Shown piece after piece: positions 1 to 7,588 of a DNA stretch of 51,373 nucleotides. The translations under genes were made by a program, and so were the position numbers. The stretch covers positions 1 through 51,373 of the forward strand of contig NZ_JADMLB010000054.1 of assembly GCF_015482765.1 (NCBI RefSeq), written 5' to 3'. Every line of letters begins with the position of its first letter. Position 1 is the stretch's first letter. The notes below the pieces were generated by a model, which ran no database searches, had not been told where the DNA came from, and saw only the letters and a list, made by a program, of their open reading frames with translations. The DNA is from Halodesulfovibrio sp. GTDB taxonomy: Bacteria; Desulfobacterota; Desulfovibrionia; Desulfovibrionales; Desulfovibrionaceae.

Positions 1-79
1 TTCCCGAGTGGCCAAAGGGAACAGACTGTAAATCTGTCGGCGTACGCCTTCGGAGGTTCAAATCCTCCCCCCACCACCA
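1..79 (+). tRNA. tRNA-Tyr(GTA), copy 1, 5' end missing
   Basis: These 79 bases are identical to the last 79 bases of the two complete copies at 897 and 2197. The window edge removes the first seven bases, which form the 5' acceptor strand. The anticodon loop reads CTGTAAA with GTA as anticodon, the T arm GGAGG-TTCAAAT-CCTCC is intact, and CCA is encoded at 77-79. Confidence 0.95.
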
Positions 80-88
80 CTCAAAAAG

Positions 89-790
89 TTAGCCAGTCAC
101 TAGACTGGCTTTTTTTGTATCTTCTGAAAGCAACTCTTCAAAATTGCGCATCGCATATTGCAAAGCAGAAAAAGCAAACCGTACAAGATACGGAGACTCA
201 GCTGCGATAACAACGACATCTAAATCGCTATCAGATAACATGACATATCGGTAACTGAAGTTATCTTCTGCTTCATAACAATAAAAGTCTTCTGCCTCTT
301 CTGGATCATATCCCAGCCCTGCTACATAGCGTTCCAATTCTTCAGGCGTAATATCAGGCCGAAACGCCATTTGAGAAAGCATCGCCAAGAACTTTACGAT
401 AGTCTTACCACCAATCAACTGTACTTGCGTTATTTCCCCTGAACCTTGATCCGCAATCACATTGATTTGCGCATCACCATAGCTATAACTGGATACACCG
501 TCTGAAGACTCATCTACAAACTCGAATGAGTATGGACTCGATTTTTCCTTCCCTAAAATCTCTACAACATCCAAGTAGCTTTCCTGTGGAATATTAAAAG
601 TCTTGGCATCAATGAACAAAGATAAAAAAGAATAGTTTATGCTTCCCAGCAGATCTAAAACAGCCCCTGTTCCCAGCAACTGCGGAACACAACCGGATAA
701 AGACACAACAAAAAATATTACAAGAACATTGTAACCACAAAAACGACTCAATCGTTTTGCCGGACTAACACCTTTCAGATCTCGAGACAT
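89..790 (-). CDS. Predicted lipoprotein of unknown function
   Basis: The 233-residue protein begins with a basic stretch, a hydrophobic segment (about residues 21-32) and the lipobox LSGC with the modified cysteine at residue 34, so it should be exported and lipid-anchored. Without the signal peptide the rest is acidic and soluble, with no motif that I recognise. A weak GGAAA lies about 8 bases before the ATG. The gene sits between two tRNA-Tyr copies on the opposite strand, and its stop overlaps the tRNA terminator hairpin. No partner gene is adjacent. It may be cargo brought in between duplicated tRNA units. The gene is probably real because of the well-formed lipobox; its function is unknown. 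Confidence 0.7.
   Translation of the reverse strand: MSRDLKGVSPAKRLSRFCGYNVLVIFFVVSLSGCVPQLLGTGAVLDLLGSINYSFLSLFIDAKTFNIPQESYLDVVEILGKEKSSPYSFEFVDESSDGVSSYSYGDAQINVIADQGSGEITQVQLIGGKTIVKFLAMLSQMAFRPDITPEELERYVAGLGYDPEEAEDFYCYEAEDNFSYRYVMLSDSDLDVVVIAAESPYLVRFAFSALQYAMRNFEELLSEDTKKASLVTG
91..117 (+). terminator. Terminator after tRNA-Tyr copy 1
   Basis: AGCCAGTC pairs with GACTGGCT across a four-base loop (91-110) and is followed by a T run. The same stem recurs after copy 2 and alone near 1325. Its first bases overlap the stop codon of the convergent lipoprotein gene. Confidence 0.85.
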
Positions 791-829
791 ACTTCATTTC
801 CAATTAATCTGTTAACAAGATATTTTTGC

Positions 830-858
830 TTGCAAAACTTACACGACCTGCGTAGAAC
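830..858 (+). promoter_or_regulatory. Promoter of tRNA-Tyr copy 2
   Basis: TTGCAA (830-835), a 17-base spacer and TAGAAC (853-858) lie 38 bases before the tRNA. The same arrangement (TTGCCA, 17 bases, TAGAGA) precedes copy 3, so the promoter appears to have been duplicated with the tRNA. Confidence 0.6.
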
Positions 859-896
859 CCGTCCCTGTTGTTAAAGAGATCTTTCAGCAACGAACA

Positions 897-982
897 GGTG
901 GGGTTCCCGAGTGGCCAAAGGGAACAGACTGTAAATCTGTCGGCGTACGCCTTCGGAGGTTCAAATCCTCCCCCCACCACCA
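897..982 (+). tRNA. tRNA-Tyr(GTA), copy 2
   Basis: The complete 86-base tRNA has acceptor strands GGTGGGG and CCCCACC, discriminator A and encoded CCA. The long variable arm is typical of bacterial tRNA-Tyr, and the anticodon is GTA. It is identical to copy 3 along its whole length. Confidence 0.97.
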
Positions 983-993
983 CTCAAAAAGCT

Positions 994-1019
994 AGCCAGT
1001 CGCAAGACTGGCTTTTTTT
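994..1019 (+). terminator. Terminator after tRNA-Tyr copy 2
   Basis: AGCCAGTC-GCAA-GACTGGCT (994-1013) is followed by six T. Its stem is identical to that of the terminator after copy 1. Confidence 0.85.
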
Positions 1020-1320
1020 ATAGAAAGCCTACTAAAAAAGTACGCTACTCCATCTTACACATGTCTTGTACAACCACTGCCACGCTCCATGTCATACACA
1101 ACACAGGCCAGCATAAAACATACTCTACACAATATTATTCTTCATCATTAAAGCAATAAGCACAGCATGCCTCTTGCAAATAAGCAGCATCGTGCAATTT
1201 TCATTTTTTCTACGCAACTAAAATAGAGTAGGCAATAGTTAATATTGCTTTATGACATGTAAATCAATTACTCCATAGTGCCTAAAAATATTTTTCTTAC
1301 TTTGTGTTCATATAAAATAA
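1020..1320. other. AT-rich spacer, nothing recognised
   Basis: No open reading frame with a ribosome binding site and no tRNA-like fold was found. Together with the following hairpin it separates tRNA-Tyr copy 2 from the small gene at 1592. Confidence 0.4.
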
Positions 1321-1348
1321 AAAAAGCCAGTCTAAGACTGGCTTTTTC
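1321..1348 (-). terminator. Bidirectional hairpin, third copy of the tRNA-Tyr terminator stem
   Basis: AGCCAGTC and GACTGGCT recur here around a TAA loop (1325-1343), flanked by A on the left and T on the right. It could therefore terminate transcription in either direction. On the minus strand it lies about 245 bases past the small gene at 1592. On the plus strand nothing is upstream, so it may be the leftover of a lost tRNA-Tyr unit. Confidence 0.6.
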
Positions 1349-1591
1349 TCATTTCTAAATACTCACTTCAATTTTTTCCGCAAATAACTTGTCTAAGCAC
1401 TGACTATCGATGTCAAAACCGAAACAGTTACATTCATCGAAATAAGTAGCATGTTTTAACCAGTTCAACAGCAACAGAGATGGTAAACTGATTAAAATAA
1501 AAATTGGTACAAAATCATCGCCCCATGAATACGGTAGCTAAAAAATGACAGCCGTAAAATGTAGGGAATGGAACAACGATATGCTCTACAG

Positions 1592-1801
1592 TTATTGTGG
1601 ACGTTGGGTTACCGGTACAGAACGTTCAAATTTAGCCTGACTGTATACTTCACTGAGAAGTTGATCAGCCACACCGTTTAAACGCTTTTGCAAGCCGGTT
1701 GGCAGTGCTTCAATCTCTTCTGCCAATTCAGCCATCAAACTGAATAAATTGTCCGAAAAGTATCTGCTCTTCGGCTCGGTCTTTTGTGTTGCTTTAGACA
1801 T
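1592..1801 (-). CDS. Small hypothetical protein, 69 aa
   Basis: The ATG at 1801 is preceded by a strong GGAGGGG ribosome binding site six bases upstream, which is the main reason to call this gene. The product is charged and predicted helical (residues about 15-55 are rich in Leu, Ala and Glu). It has no signal peptide, no cysteine and no motif that I recognise. It lies alone between tRNA-Tyr copies 2 and 3 and is transcribed against them. Function is unknown. Confidence 0.6.
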   Translation of the reverse strand: MSKATQKTEPKSRYFSDNLFSLMAELAEEIEALPTGLQKRLNGVADQLLSEVYSQAKFERSVPVTQRPQ

Positions 1802-2123
1802 TTGCCCCTCCGTAAATTAATTTGGTTCTCCTCTCGTTAACGTCTAAATAATGCCATGCGTAGGGTATGCAGCAAAAAGAACTGGCGAATTCTGATTACC
1901 TGTGCAGCATGCCGAATCCGTTAAACGAGATGATGTGCGTTGCTTCTTTTTTATCGCTTCTAGTCTCTAATTTTTTTGATCAAAATCACATAACGAAAAA
2001 TTCTAACGTGTTGGCTAAAGTTTCTAGTTTAAATTTGCAAACATTATTTTGCATTTTATTCATTTTTCTGTTGTAAACAGCGGTTACCCTAAGGGTAAAG
2101 TTTAGAAAAACAAACCTTTTCAC

Positions 2124-2152
2124 TTGCCAAATTCCTCCACCATGCGTAGAGA
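2124..2152 (+). promoter_or_regulatory. Promoter of tRNA-Tyr copy 3
   Basis: TTGCCA (2124-2129), a 17-base spacer and TAGAGA (2147-2152) lie 44 bases before the tRNA. The layout matches the promoter of copy 2, including the shared TGCGTAGA at the -10 end. Confidence 0.6.
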
Positions 2153-2196
2153 ACTATCCGTTGCCAAGGAACATTGCTCCTAGCAAGACCATACAT

Positions 2197-2282
2197 GGTG
2201 GGGTTCCCGAGTGGCCAAAGGGAACAGACTGTAAATCTGTCGGCGTACGCCTTCGGAGGTTCAAATCCTCCCCCCACCACCA
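2197..2282 (+). tRNA. tRNA-Tyr(GTA), copy 3
   Basis: This 86-base gene is identical to copy 2, with anticodon GTA and encoded CCA at 2280-2282. Its downstream terminator differs in sequence from those of copies 1 and 2. Confidence 0.97.
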
Positions 2283-2294
2283 TGGAACACGTTT

Positions 2295-2325
2295 GCGGTT
2301 AGTTAAAAACTAGCCGCTTTTTTTT
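2295..2325 (+). terminator. Terminator after tRNA-Tyr copy 3
   Basis: GCGGTTAGTT pairs with AACTAGCCGC (one G-T pair) around an AAA loop, followed by eight T. Confidence 0.85.
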
Positions 2326-2464
2326 GGCCTACTACCTACCTTACTTACACTCAAATCATGCTCTTTGAGCAACCGAGTAAGTCCCTCGAATACAGCCAAT
2401 CCGGTTACCTTATAATAAAAATCTTTTTTCCGATGTGGCATAAGCAACACTTGGAGATTTTTTT

Positions 2465-2644
2465 ATGCAACAACCTAAGCGCTCTACGGAAGAAGCTAAA
2501 AAGCTTATCTGCCCGTTTCAATTGGGAAATGCCGACTTTGCTTTTAGATTCAAGGATGAAAATTCTGATCACGGCAAATGTATGGCAGACCAATGCATGG
2601 CATGGAGTAAGGGACGCTGTTTGCTGATTCCATCCTCCACCTAA
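2465..2644 (+). CDS. Small cysteine-containing protein, 59 aa
   Basis: An ATG at 2465 follows TTGGAG at 8 bases spacing and opens a 59-codon frame ending in TAA at 2642. A rho-independent terminator follows 20 bases later. The product has four cysteines, spaced as Cys-Pro-Phe near residue 16 and then KCMADQCMAWSKGRC at residues 38-52. The CMAW and following Cys resemble short metal-binding proteins that I recall from Desulfovibrio and phage genomes, but I cannot name a family. A zinc or Fe-S site is an inference. No signal peptide is present. Good signals at both ends make this likely a real gene despite its size. Confidence 0.65.
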   Translation: MQQPKRSTEEAKKLICPFQLGNADFAFRFKDENSDHGKCMADQCMAWSKGRCLLIPSST

Positions 2645-2665
2645 TTCTAAGAAACCTGTATCCAT

Positions 2666-2709
2666 AAGCCTGGACGTATCATTATATATACGCTTCAGGC
2701 TTTTTTTTT
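2666..2709 (+). terminator. Terminator after the small Cys protein gene
   Basis: AAGCCTG pairs with CAGGCTT, with an inner CGT/ACG pairing, followed by a long T run. Confidence 0.8.
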
Positions 2710-3228
2710 GCGTTTTATCTACTGCACCCAATATCAGTCAGCGGTCAACCACTAACACACTGAAATTTAATTCATTATTTGTATACCAGACTAGTGCACT
2801 TTATTTTTGTCACAGAAGAACTCTCTAATCCAATTTTTTTATTCATATTTCAGGTCACTATTTTGTATTCCAAACTCACTATTCGCTTTATTATACCGTG
2901 CTATTCTCTACCTCTTGTGTAGAAAAAAGCTTTTCTCTCTTACTCTTTTTACCAACTAATACAGTGTGATATTCTGTATAATAATGAGAATGTATTTTGT
3001 ATTTCAAAATAGTTTACTGCATTTATTTACTACCATTATACTCCACTTTGTGCATTTGGTGTCAAAAAGAAACGTAGATCTAACTGCAGAAGGAGTTACA
3101 TACTAAATAGGTATAGTTATAATCACAATAATAGAGTTTCTAACATGCTGTTTTCAGAGGTATTATAAAGCACCAGTACATAAAAAGGTATTCTCGACTA
3201 ATTTCGTTACGTATTATTTTCATTTTTT
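2710..3228. other. AT-rich intergenic region upstream of the tmc operon
   Basis: This stretch of about 520 bases is visibly AT-rich and has no frame with a ribosome binding site. It probably holds upstream regulatory DNA for tmc; no specific site was recognised. Confidence 0.4.
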
Positions 3229-3257
3229 TTGAACGTTTTTTCATACCTATGTGCTAT
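3229..3257 (+). promoter_or_regulatory. Possible tmc promoter
   Basis: TTGAAC (3229-3234), a 17-base spacer and TGCTAT (3252-3257) form a moderate sigma70-like pair. Transcription would begin just before the inverted repeat at 3273. The -10 match is weak (3 of 6). Confidence 0.35.
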
Positions 3258-3272
3258 GTTGTGAACGTAATA

Positions 3273-3301
3273 GGAAAATATAGTTTGCAACTATATTTTC
3301 C
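3273..3301. promoter_or_regulatory. Perfect 13-bp inverted repeat in the tmc leader
   Basis: GGAAAATATAGTT (3273-3285) is perfectly complementary to AACTATATTTTCC (3289-3301) across a TGC loop. It lies 64 bases before the tmcD start. No T run follows, so it is more likely an operator or an mRNA 5' stabilising hairpin than a terminator. Confidence 0.6.
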
Positions 3302-3365
3302 CCTTTTGCCGTGTGTGTTGGTAAAAGGCACGTCTGTTAACCCTTGGATGGCCAAGGAGGCCAGC

Positions 3366-4619
3366 ATGTATAAAACGAAAACGTGGAATTGGGAGGTCGG
3401 TCAGCGCACCATTGCGGACATGACACCCAACAGCGACCACAAATGGCAGGAAGAGATTTTTATTTCTCCTGATGGGGAAAAGGCTTCTGCCGTAGTATGC
3501 TTAGATGATGCTGAGTTCTCAATACGGACGAATGACAGTGTTTCTGAGAACACATTCGAAAAATTGTGGGAACTTAACTACACTACCAACGGTGATTTGT
3601 GCTGCTATGCAATGCAGGACGAAGAATGGACCGTAATGGTAGCAGACAAACCATGGGAAGAAACTTACGGTTTTGTCTGGTCCCCATTGTTCAGTGCTGA
3701 CGGCAAAAACGTTGCTACAGCAGTTCAGCAGGACATGGAGTATGGCATGTCTGTGAACGGAGCAATCTGGGAAACCCTTTTTGAAAACGCTAACAACTTC
3801 GCGATAAGCCCCGACGGGAAAAAATCTGCAGCTGTTGTTCAGGTCAAGTCTATGGGTCAGGCTGATCTTAAAACATTCCGCAGCGGCATTTTCTCTATCG
3901 CAGTAGACGGCGTTGCATGGGATAACAATCTCATGAATTTATGGACACCTGTTTTCGACAACAATGCCTACCGTGTTGCCGCTCAGGTGCGACTCACCCT
4001 CTACGATTACAGTATTATTGTAGATAACACTCTCTGGGAAAATACGTATCAGGGTGTATGGGAACCTCTTTTTACTCCGGACGGAAAGCATGTTGTTGCT
4101 CCTGTTCGTCAGGGTGGAAAATGGGGAATGGCTAAGGACGGACAACTCATTTGGCAAGCTACCTACGCTAACTGTTGGCACCACCAGTTCAGTGAAGATG
4201 GTGAAAACCTCTACGCTATTGTTGCTCCAGAATACGGAAAATTCACCGTTGCAGCTAACGATAAACCTTGGGAAATGCGCTCTCCTGTTGTTACAGATCT
4301 TGCTGTTTCTCCTGATGGTAAAAAGGCTGCTGCGTTGGCAAACACACTGAATAAAGACTGGCGTGTTTGTGTAAACGGTTCCGTTTGGGATGGCTCTTAC
4401 GACATGGCGTGGAAACCGGTGTTCTGTCCGAACAGCGAAGCGGTTGCTGCAAAAGTGCGTAAAAACGGACGCTACAATGTTCTCGTAAACGGCAAACCAG
4501 TCGGTGGCGAGTTCGATATGTGTTTTGATCCTATCTTTAACGCAGACGGCAGCAAAGTTCTTGTTCGTGGCCTCCACGACGGAAAAGCTCTGCGTGTTGT
4601 CGCTAATGTGCCTAAATAA
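3366..4619 (+). CDS. tmcD: TmcD, tryptophan-rich subunit of the Tmc complex
   Basis: This 417-residue protein is rich in tryptophan (for example WNWEVG at the start and repeated W-D/E-x-x-Y/L-x-x-x-W-x-P units). It is built of repeated SPDGKK-like strands about 40-50 residues apart, suggesting a beta-propeller. It has no signal peptide and no membrane span, so it should sit on the cytoplasmic side. TmcD is known as the Trp-rich subunit of the tetraheme-cytochrome membrane complex of Desulfovibrio. I chose the ATG at 3366 because AAGGAGG lies five bases upstream; the frame stays open to 3249, but that part overlaps the leader inverted repeat. It is the first gene of the tmcDCBA run, 18 bases ahead of tmcC. 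The exact role of TmcD is not known. Confidence 0.85.
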   Translation: MYKTKTWNWEVGQRTIADMTPNSDHKWQEEIFISPDGEKASAVVCLDDAEFSIRTNDSVSENTFEKLWELNYTTNGDLCCYAMQDEEWTVMVADKPWEETYGFVWSPLFSADGKNVATAVQQDMEYGMSVNGAIWETLFENANNFAISPDGKKSAAVVQVKSMGQADLKTFRSGIFSIAVDGVAWDNNLMNLWTPVFDNNAYRVAAQVRLTLYDYSIIVDNTLWENTYQGVWEPLFTPDGKHVVAPVRQGGKWGMAKDGQLIWQATYANCWHHQFSEDGENLYAIVAPEYGKFTVAANDKPWEMRSPVVTDLAVSPDGKKAAALANTLNKDWRVCVNGSVWDGSYDMAWKPVFCPNSEAVAAKVRKNGRYNVLVNGKPVGGEFDMCFDPIFNADGSKVLVRGLHDGKALRVVANVPK

Positions 4620-4637
4620 CCGACCGGAGATTTCGCT

Positions 4638-5294
4638 ATGAACAGTCTCTACAATTTTGCTGTAGGACCGTTAGCATGGGCAGCTTTTATTATTCTGGCT
4701 GTAACCGCAGTATGGCGCCTGTGGTCCATGTACACCCTTGCAAAACAAAAAGATGCGTCATCTGTAGCCTACATGAGCTGGAAATTTAGTCTCCGCTCAA
4801 TTGCAAACTGGCTTATTCCCTACAAATCACTTGGTTGGAAGACAAACCCAGTTCTTACTGCAGTTACCTTTGTATTTCATATTTGCTTTGTTGTTCTGGT
4901 TATCTTTGTAACCCCTCATCAGATTTTGTTGGAAAACGCGTTCGGTATTACCTACCCGACATTGCCGACAGCTGCTGCTGATGCTCTTACTCTTATTGTT
5001 ATCGCCTGTTGCTGTTACTTTGTTTACCGTCGCGTAACTAATAAGACTGTCCGCTTTGTTACCCGAACCAACGACTGGGTAAGCCTTGGTCTTGTTGCTG
5101 CACCGTTTGTTACAGCAATACTTGGTTCATGGGGCGTAGGCGGAGAAATTATGCCACTGCTGCACGTACTCACAGCAGAAGCTCTTATCGTTGCCATTCC
5201 GTTCACCCGTCTTGCTCATATCCTGTTTGCCCTGTTCACCAGAGCCTACATCGGATCTGAATTCGGCGGCGTACGCCACTGCAAAGACTGGTAA
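4638..5294 (+). CDS. tmcC: TmcC, integral membrane subunit
   Basis: The 218-residue protein has about five hydrophobic segments (roughly residues 8-28, 70-92, 115-130, 146-166 and 172-205). Several histidines in or near these segments could bind b-type heme. The family, related to HmcE, is the membrane cytochrome subunit that passes electrons between periplasmic TmcA and cytoplasmic TmcB through the quinone-facing membrane. GGAG lies before the ATG. Spacing to tmcD and tmcB is 18 and 17 bases, typical of an operon. The assignment rests on gene order and topology more than on a conserved motif. Confidence 0.85.
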   Translation: MNSLYNFAVGPLAWAAFIILAVTAVWRLWSMYTLAKQKDASSVAYMSWKFSLRSIANWLIPYKSLGWKTNPVLTAVTFVFHICFVVLVIFVTPHQILLENAFGITYPTLPTAAADALTLIVIACCCYFVYRRVTNKTVRFVTRTNDWVSLGLVAAPFVTAILGSWGVGGEIMPLLHVLTAEALIVAIPFTRLAHILFALFTRAYIGSEFGGVRHCKDW

Positions 5295-5311
5295 CGGGAC
5301 TGGAGGAAATA

Positions 5312-6625
5312 ATGAGTATTCAAGACAGAAAAATTGAGGATGAAGGTCTTGCCTACGGTGTAAGCAAGCTTACTACTGATAAAATTCAGCAGACCTTTCA
5401 AGCTCTCATTGATAATGAAACCGGTGCCAAATTAAAGGCTTTTTCTGAAAGCTGCATGCGTTGCGGCATGTGCGCAGAGGCCTGTCACTTCTTCGTATCT
5501 CATGGCGATGATCCTTCCTACTCTCCAGTCGGTAAGGTCTCACAAACCATGACAAAGTTACTTGCCAACGACGGCAAAGTAACTCCTGATGACATCTACG
5601 GTATGGCACAGATTGCATACACTGAATGTAACCTGTGTCGCCGCTGTGTTCATTACTGCCCTATCGGTATTGATGTGGCATATATTATGACCACTATCCG
5701 CCGTTTCTGCCATAAACTTGGCGTAACTCCGCAGTACATTCAGGATACAGCACATTCTCACTCTGCTACCATGAACCAGATGTGGGTAAAAGATGACGAG
5801 TGGGTAGACAGCCTTTTCTGGCAGGAAGATGAAGCGCGTGAAGAATTCCCGAACCTTCGTATTCCAATGGATAAAGAAGGCGCAGACTTCTACTACTCCG
5901 TAATTGCACCGGAACCAAAATTCCGTACACAGCTCATTTATCAGGCTGCTGCAATTATGAATGAGGCTGGCTGCGACTGGACTATGCCGTCCATGCCGGG
6001 CTGGGATAACAGTGACATGTGCATGTATTCCGGTGACTTTGAAATGATGGGTCGCCTGAAGCGTCAGCACTTTGAACTTGCTCAGAAACTGAAAGTAAGC
6101 CGAATTGTTATGGGTGAGTGCGGTCACGCATTCCGCTCCATTTACGATAACGGTAACCGCTGGCTCGGTTGGAAAGATTATCCGGTACCTGTTGTACACT
6201 CTATTGAGTTCTTTGCTGAGCTCTTTGAACAGGGTCGCATCAAGCTTACTGGTAAAATTCAGGAACCAGTCACCATTCATGACCCTTGTAACATCATCCG
6301 CGGCTACGGCCTTATGGACAAACTGCGTTACGTTGCACACCAGTTGTGTGACAACATCGTAGAAATGTACCCTAACCGCGAACACAACTACTGTTGTTCA
6401 GCAGGCGGCGGTGTTATCAACTGTGGACCTCCATTCAAAAAAGTACGTGTAGAAGGCAACCTTGCTAAAGCAAACCAGCTTAAAGCAACCGGCGCTAAAA
6501 TCTGCATTGCTCCGTGTCACAACTGTCACGGCGGTCTTGAGGATGTTATCCACCATTACGACCTTGGAATTGAACTGAAATTCCTCGGTGACCTCATTTA
6601 TGAGTTAATGGAAAAACCGGAATAA
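5312..6625 (+). CDS. tmcB: TmcB, HdrD-like iron-sulfur protein
   Basis: The 437-residue cytoplasmic protein carries two [4Fe-4S] ferredoxin motifs, with cysteines at 48, 51, 54, 58 and at 106, 109, 112, 116. These are followed by two cysteine-rich CCG-type regions (GECGHAFRS, then HDPCN with NYCCSAGGG and APCHNCHGG) like those of heterodisulfide reductase HdrD, HmcF and DsrK. Such CCG modules bind the special clusters that handle thiol/disulfide or related electron transfer. TGGAGG stands six bases before the ATG. It is the catalytic-side subunit of the Tmc complex, receiving electrons that enter through TmcA from periplasmic hydrogenase or formate dehydrogenase. All key cysteines are present. 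Confidence 0.93.
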   Translation: MSIQDRKIEDEGLAYGVSKLTTDKIQQTFQALIDNETGAKLKAFSESCMRCGMCAEACHFFVSHGDDPSYSPVGKVSQTMTKLLANDGKVTPDDIYGMAQIAYTECNLCRRCVHYCPIGIDVAYIMTTIRRFCHKLGVTPQYIQDTAHSHSATMNQMWVKDDEWVDSLFWQEDEAREEFPNLRIPMDKEGADFYYSVIAPEPKFRTQLIYQAAAIMNEAGCDWTMPSMPGWDNSDMCMYSGDFEMMGRLKRQHFELAQKLKVSRIVMGECGHAFRSIYDNGNRWLGWKDYPVPVVHSIEFFAELFEQGRIKLTGKIQEPVTIHDPCNIIRGYGLMDKLRYVAHQLCDNIVEMYPNREHNYCCSAGGGVINCGPPFKKVRVEGNLAKANQLKATGAKICIAPCHNCHGGLEDVIHHYDLGIELKFLGDLIYELMEKPE

Positions 6626-6637
6626 ATGGAGAGCACC

Positions 6638-7030
6638 ATGAACAAAGTATTCACTTCGATACTGATGGTCTTCGCCTTGGTGCTGACCGTTCCGGTAGCA
6701 TCCGCAATGGCTGAAGGCATGCCGGAAGGCAGAATGGATGTACCAGAGCTTGCTCCGTTTAAGTATGCACCAGCAGTATTTGACCATGACCCGCATAACG
6801 AAAAAGCCGGTCTGGATGAAAACTGCGAAGCATGCCACCACGGCAGCGAAGACGGTAAAAAAGTTCTTGAATATGACGAAGAACTTCCATGTGCAGATTG
6901 CCACACAGTGAAAAAGCAAAAAGGCGTAACTCCGTTGCGTAGAGCTTTCCACTTACAGTGCATCACCTGCCACGAACAACAGAATAAAGGCCCGGTACAG
7001 TGTAAAGCCTGTCACCAGCCGGAAAAATAG
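6638..7030 (+). CDS. tmcA: TmcA, type II tetraheme cytochrome c3
   Basis: The precursor of 130 residues has a signal peptide (cleavage likely near residue 24, after ASAMA). Its four CXXCH heme sites are CEACH (63), CADCH (85), CITCH (108) and CKACH (122). Upstream histidines, including the FDHDPH stretch at 48-53, are candidate axial ligands. The size and heme number match the acidic type II cytochrome c3 that docks to the Tmc complex and takes electrons from type I cytochrome c3. I chose the ATG at 6638, with GGAG six bases before it, rather than the in-frame ATG at 6626 abutting the tmcB stop. The location is the periplasm. Confidence 0.95.
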   Translation: MNKVFTSILMVFALVLTVPVASAMAEGMPEGRMDVPELAPFKYAPAVFDHDPHNEKAGLDENCEACHHGSEDGKKVLEYDEELPCADCHTVKKQKGVTPLRRAFHLQCITCHEQQNKGPVQCKACHQPEK

Positions 7031-7051
7031 CATGTAAACAGGAGAAGCAGC

Positions 7052-7585
7052 ATGGAAGAACTCACTCTTGCTCACGATGGATCTCTCCAGCTGAACGGCA
7101 CTAAAATAACAGATGTTATCAGCTGCCTCAGCCACAAAGTGGTGCTTGAAGATGCAGTGACACTACGCTCGTTCTTCTCCTTGTTTTCTGCGTATCCAGA
7201 TGTACTTCGCCTGAATCCTTTTTTGCAGGGAGCCTGCGACGACGCGGCTGCCTGCAAAGATTCAGGATGCACGACAGAGGAATTCACGCATTTGGAACTC
7301 TATAGACAACTGGAGATGACAGGTGCTCCCGGTACGCCGGAAATGAACATCCATACTCTGGTACGCGGCATAAACACCCAAGGCAGACACGAATTACGGT
7401 TCTTCCGTCTCGAAAGTCTGTTGGATATGCCATTTACACTTGGCCAAATGCGTCATGTACTATTCGGAGACAGAACAAGTGAGCTTTACTGTAACACCAC
7501 GTTTTCTCTCTTCGAAGTAATCGAAGGAATTGCCTGGGAACTCAGTTTTCAAGGCGGCTCCCTTACATGCAGCCTTAGGAGGTAG
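7052..7585 (+). CDS. Conserved tmc-operon protein of unknown function
   Basis: The 177-residue soluble protein has AGGAG before its ATG and lies 21 bases after tmcA. Its own end contains the ribosome binding site of the next gene (AGGAGG overlaps the stop), so translation of the two may be coupled. It contains seven cysteines, including CDDAAACKDSGC near residues 62-73, which could bind a metal. It has no signal peptide. In D. vulgaris, as I recall it, an uncharacterised gene occupies the same place between tmcA and the universal stress gene. I do not recognise a domain. Confidence 0.75.
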   Translation: MEELTLAHDGSLQLNGTKITDVISCLSHKVVLEDAVTLRSFFSLFSAYPDVLRLNPFLQGACDDAAACKDSGCTTEEFTHLELYRQLEMTGAPGTPEMNIHTLVRGINTQGRHELRFFRLESLLDMPFTLGQMRHVLFGDRTSELYCNTTFSLFEVIEGIAWELSFQGGSLTCSLRR

Positions 7586-7588
7586 CAT

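Noticed and set aside
1867-2076. Plus-strand frame of 69 codons before tRNA-Tyr copy 3
   Set aside because: No ribosome binding site, AT-driven composition with a run of Leu/Phe at the end; nothing supports expression.
2089-2283. Minus-strand frame of 64 codons over tRNA-Tyr copy 3
   Set aside because: It is the antisense of the tRNA gene and its promoter; no ribosome binding site.
3259-3266. TTGTGAAC upstream of tmc as a Rex or CRP site
   Set aside because: Only a half site is present, with no inverted partner at the right spacing.
5558-6385. 275-codon frame antisense to tmcB
   Set aside because: tmcB has clear Fe-S and CCG motifs in the opposite strand; the antisense frame arises from codon bias.
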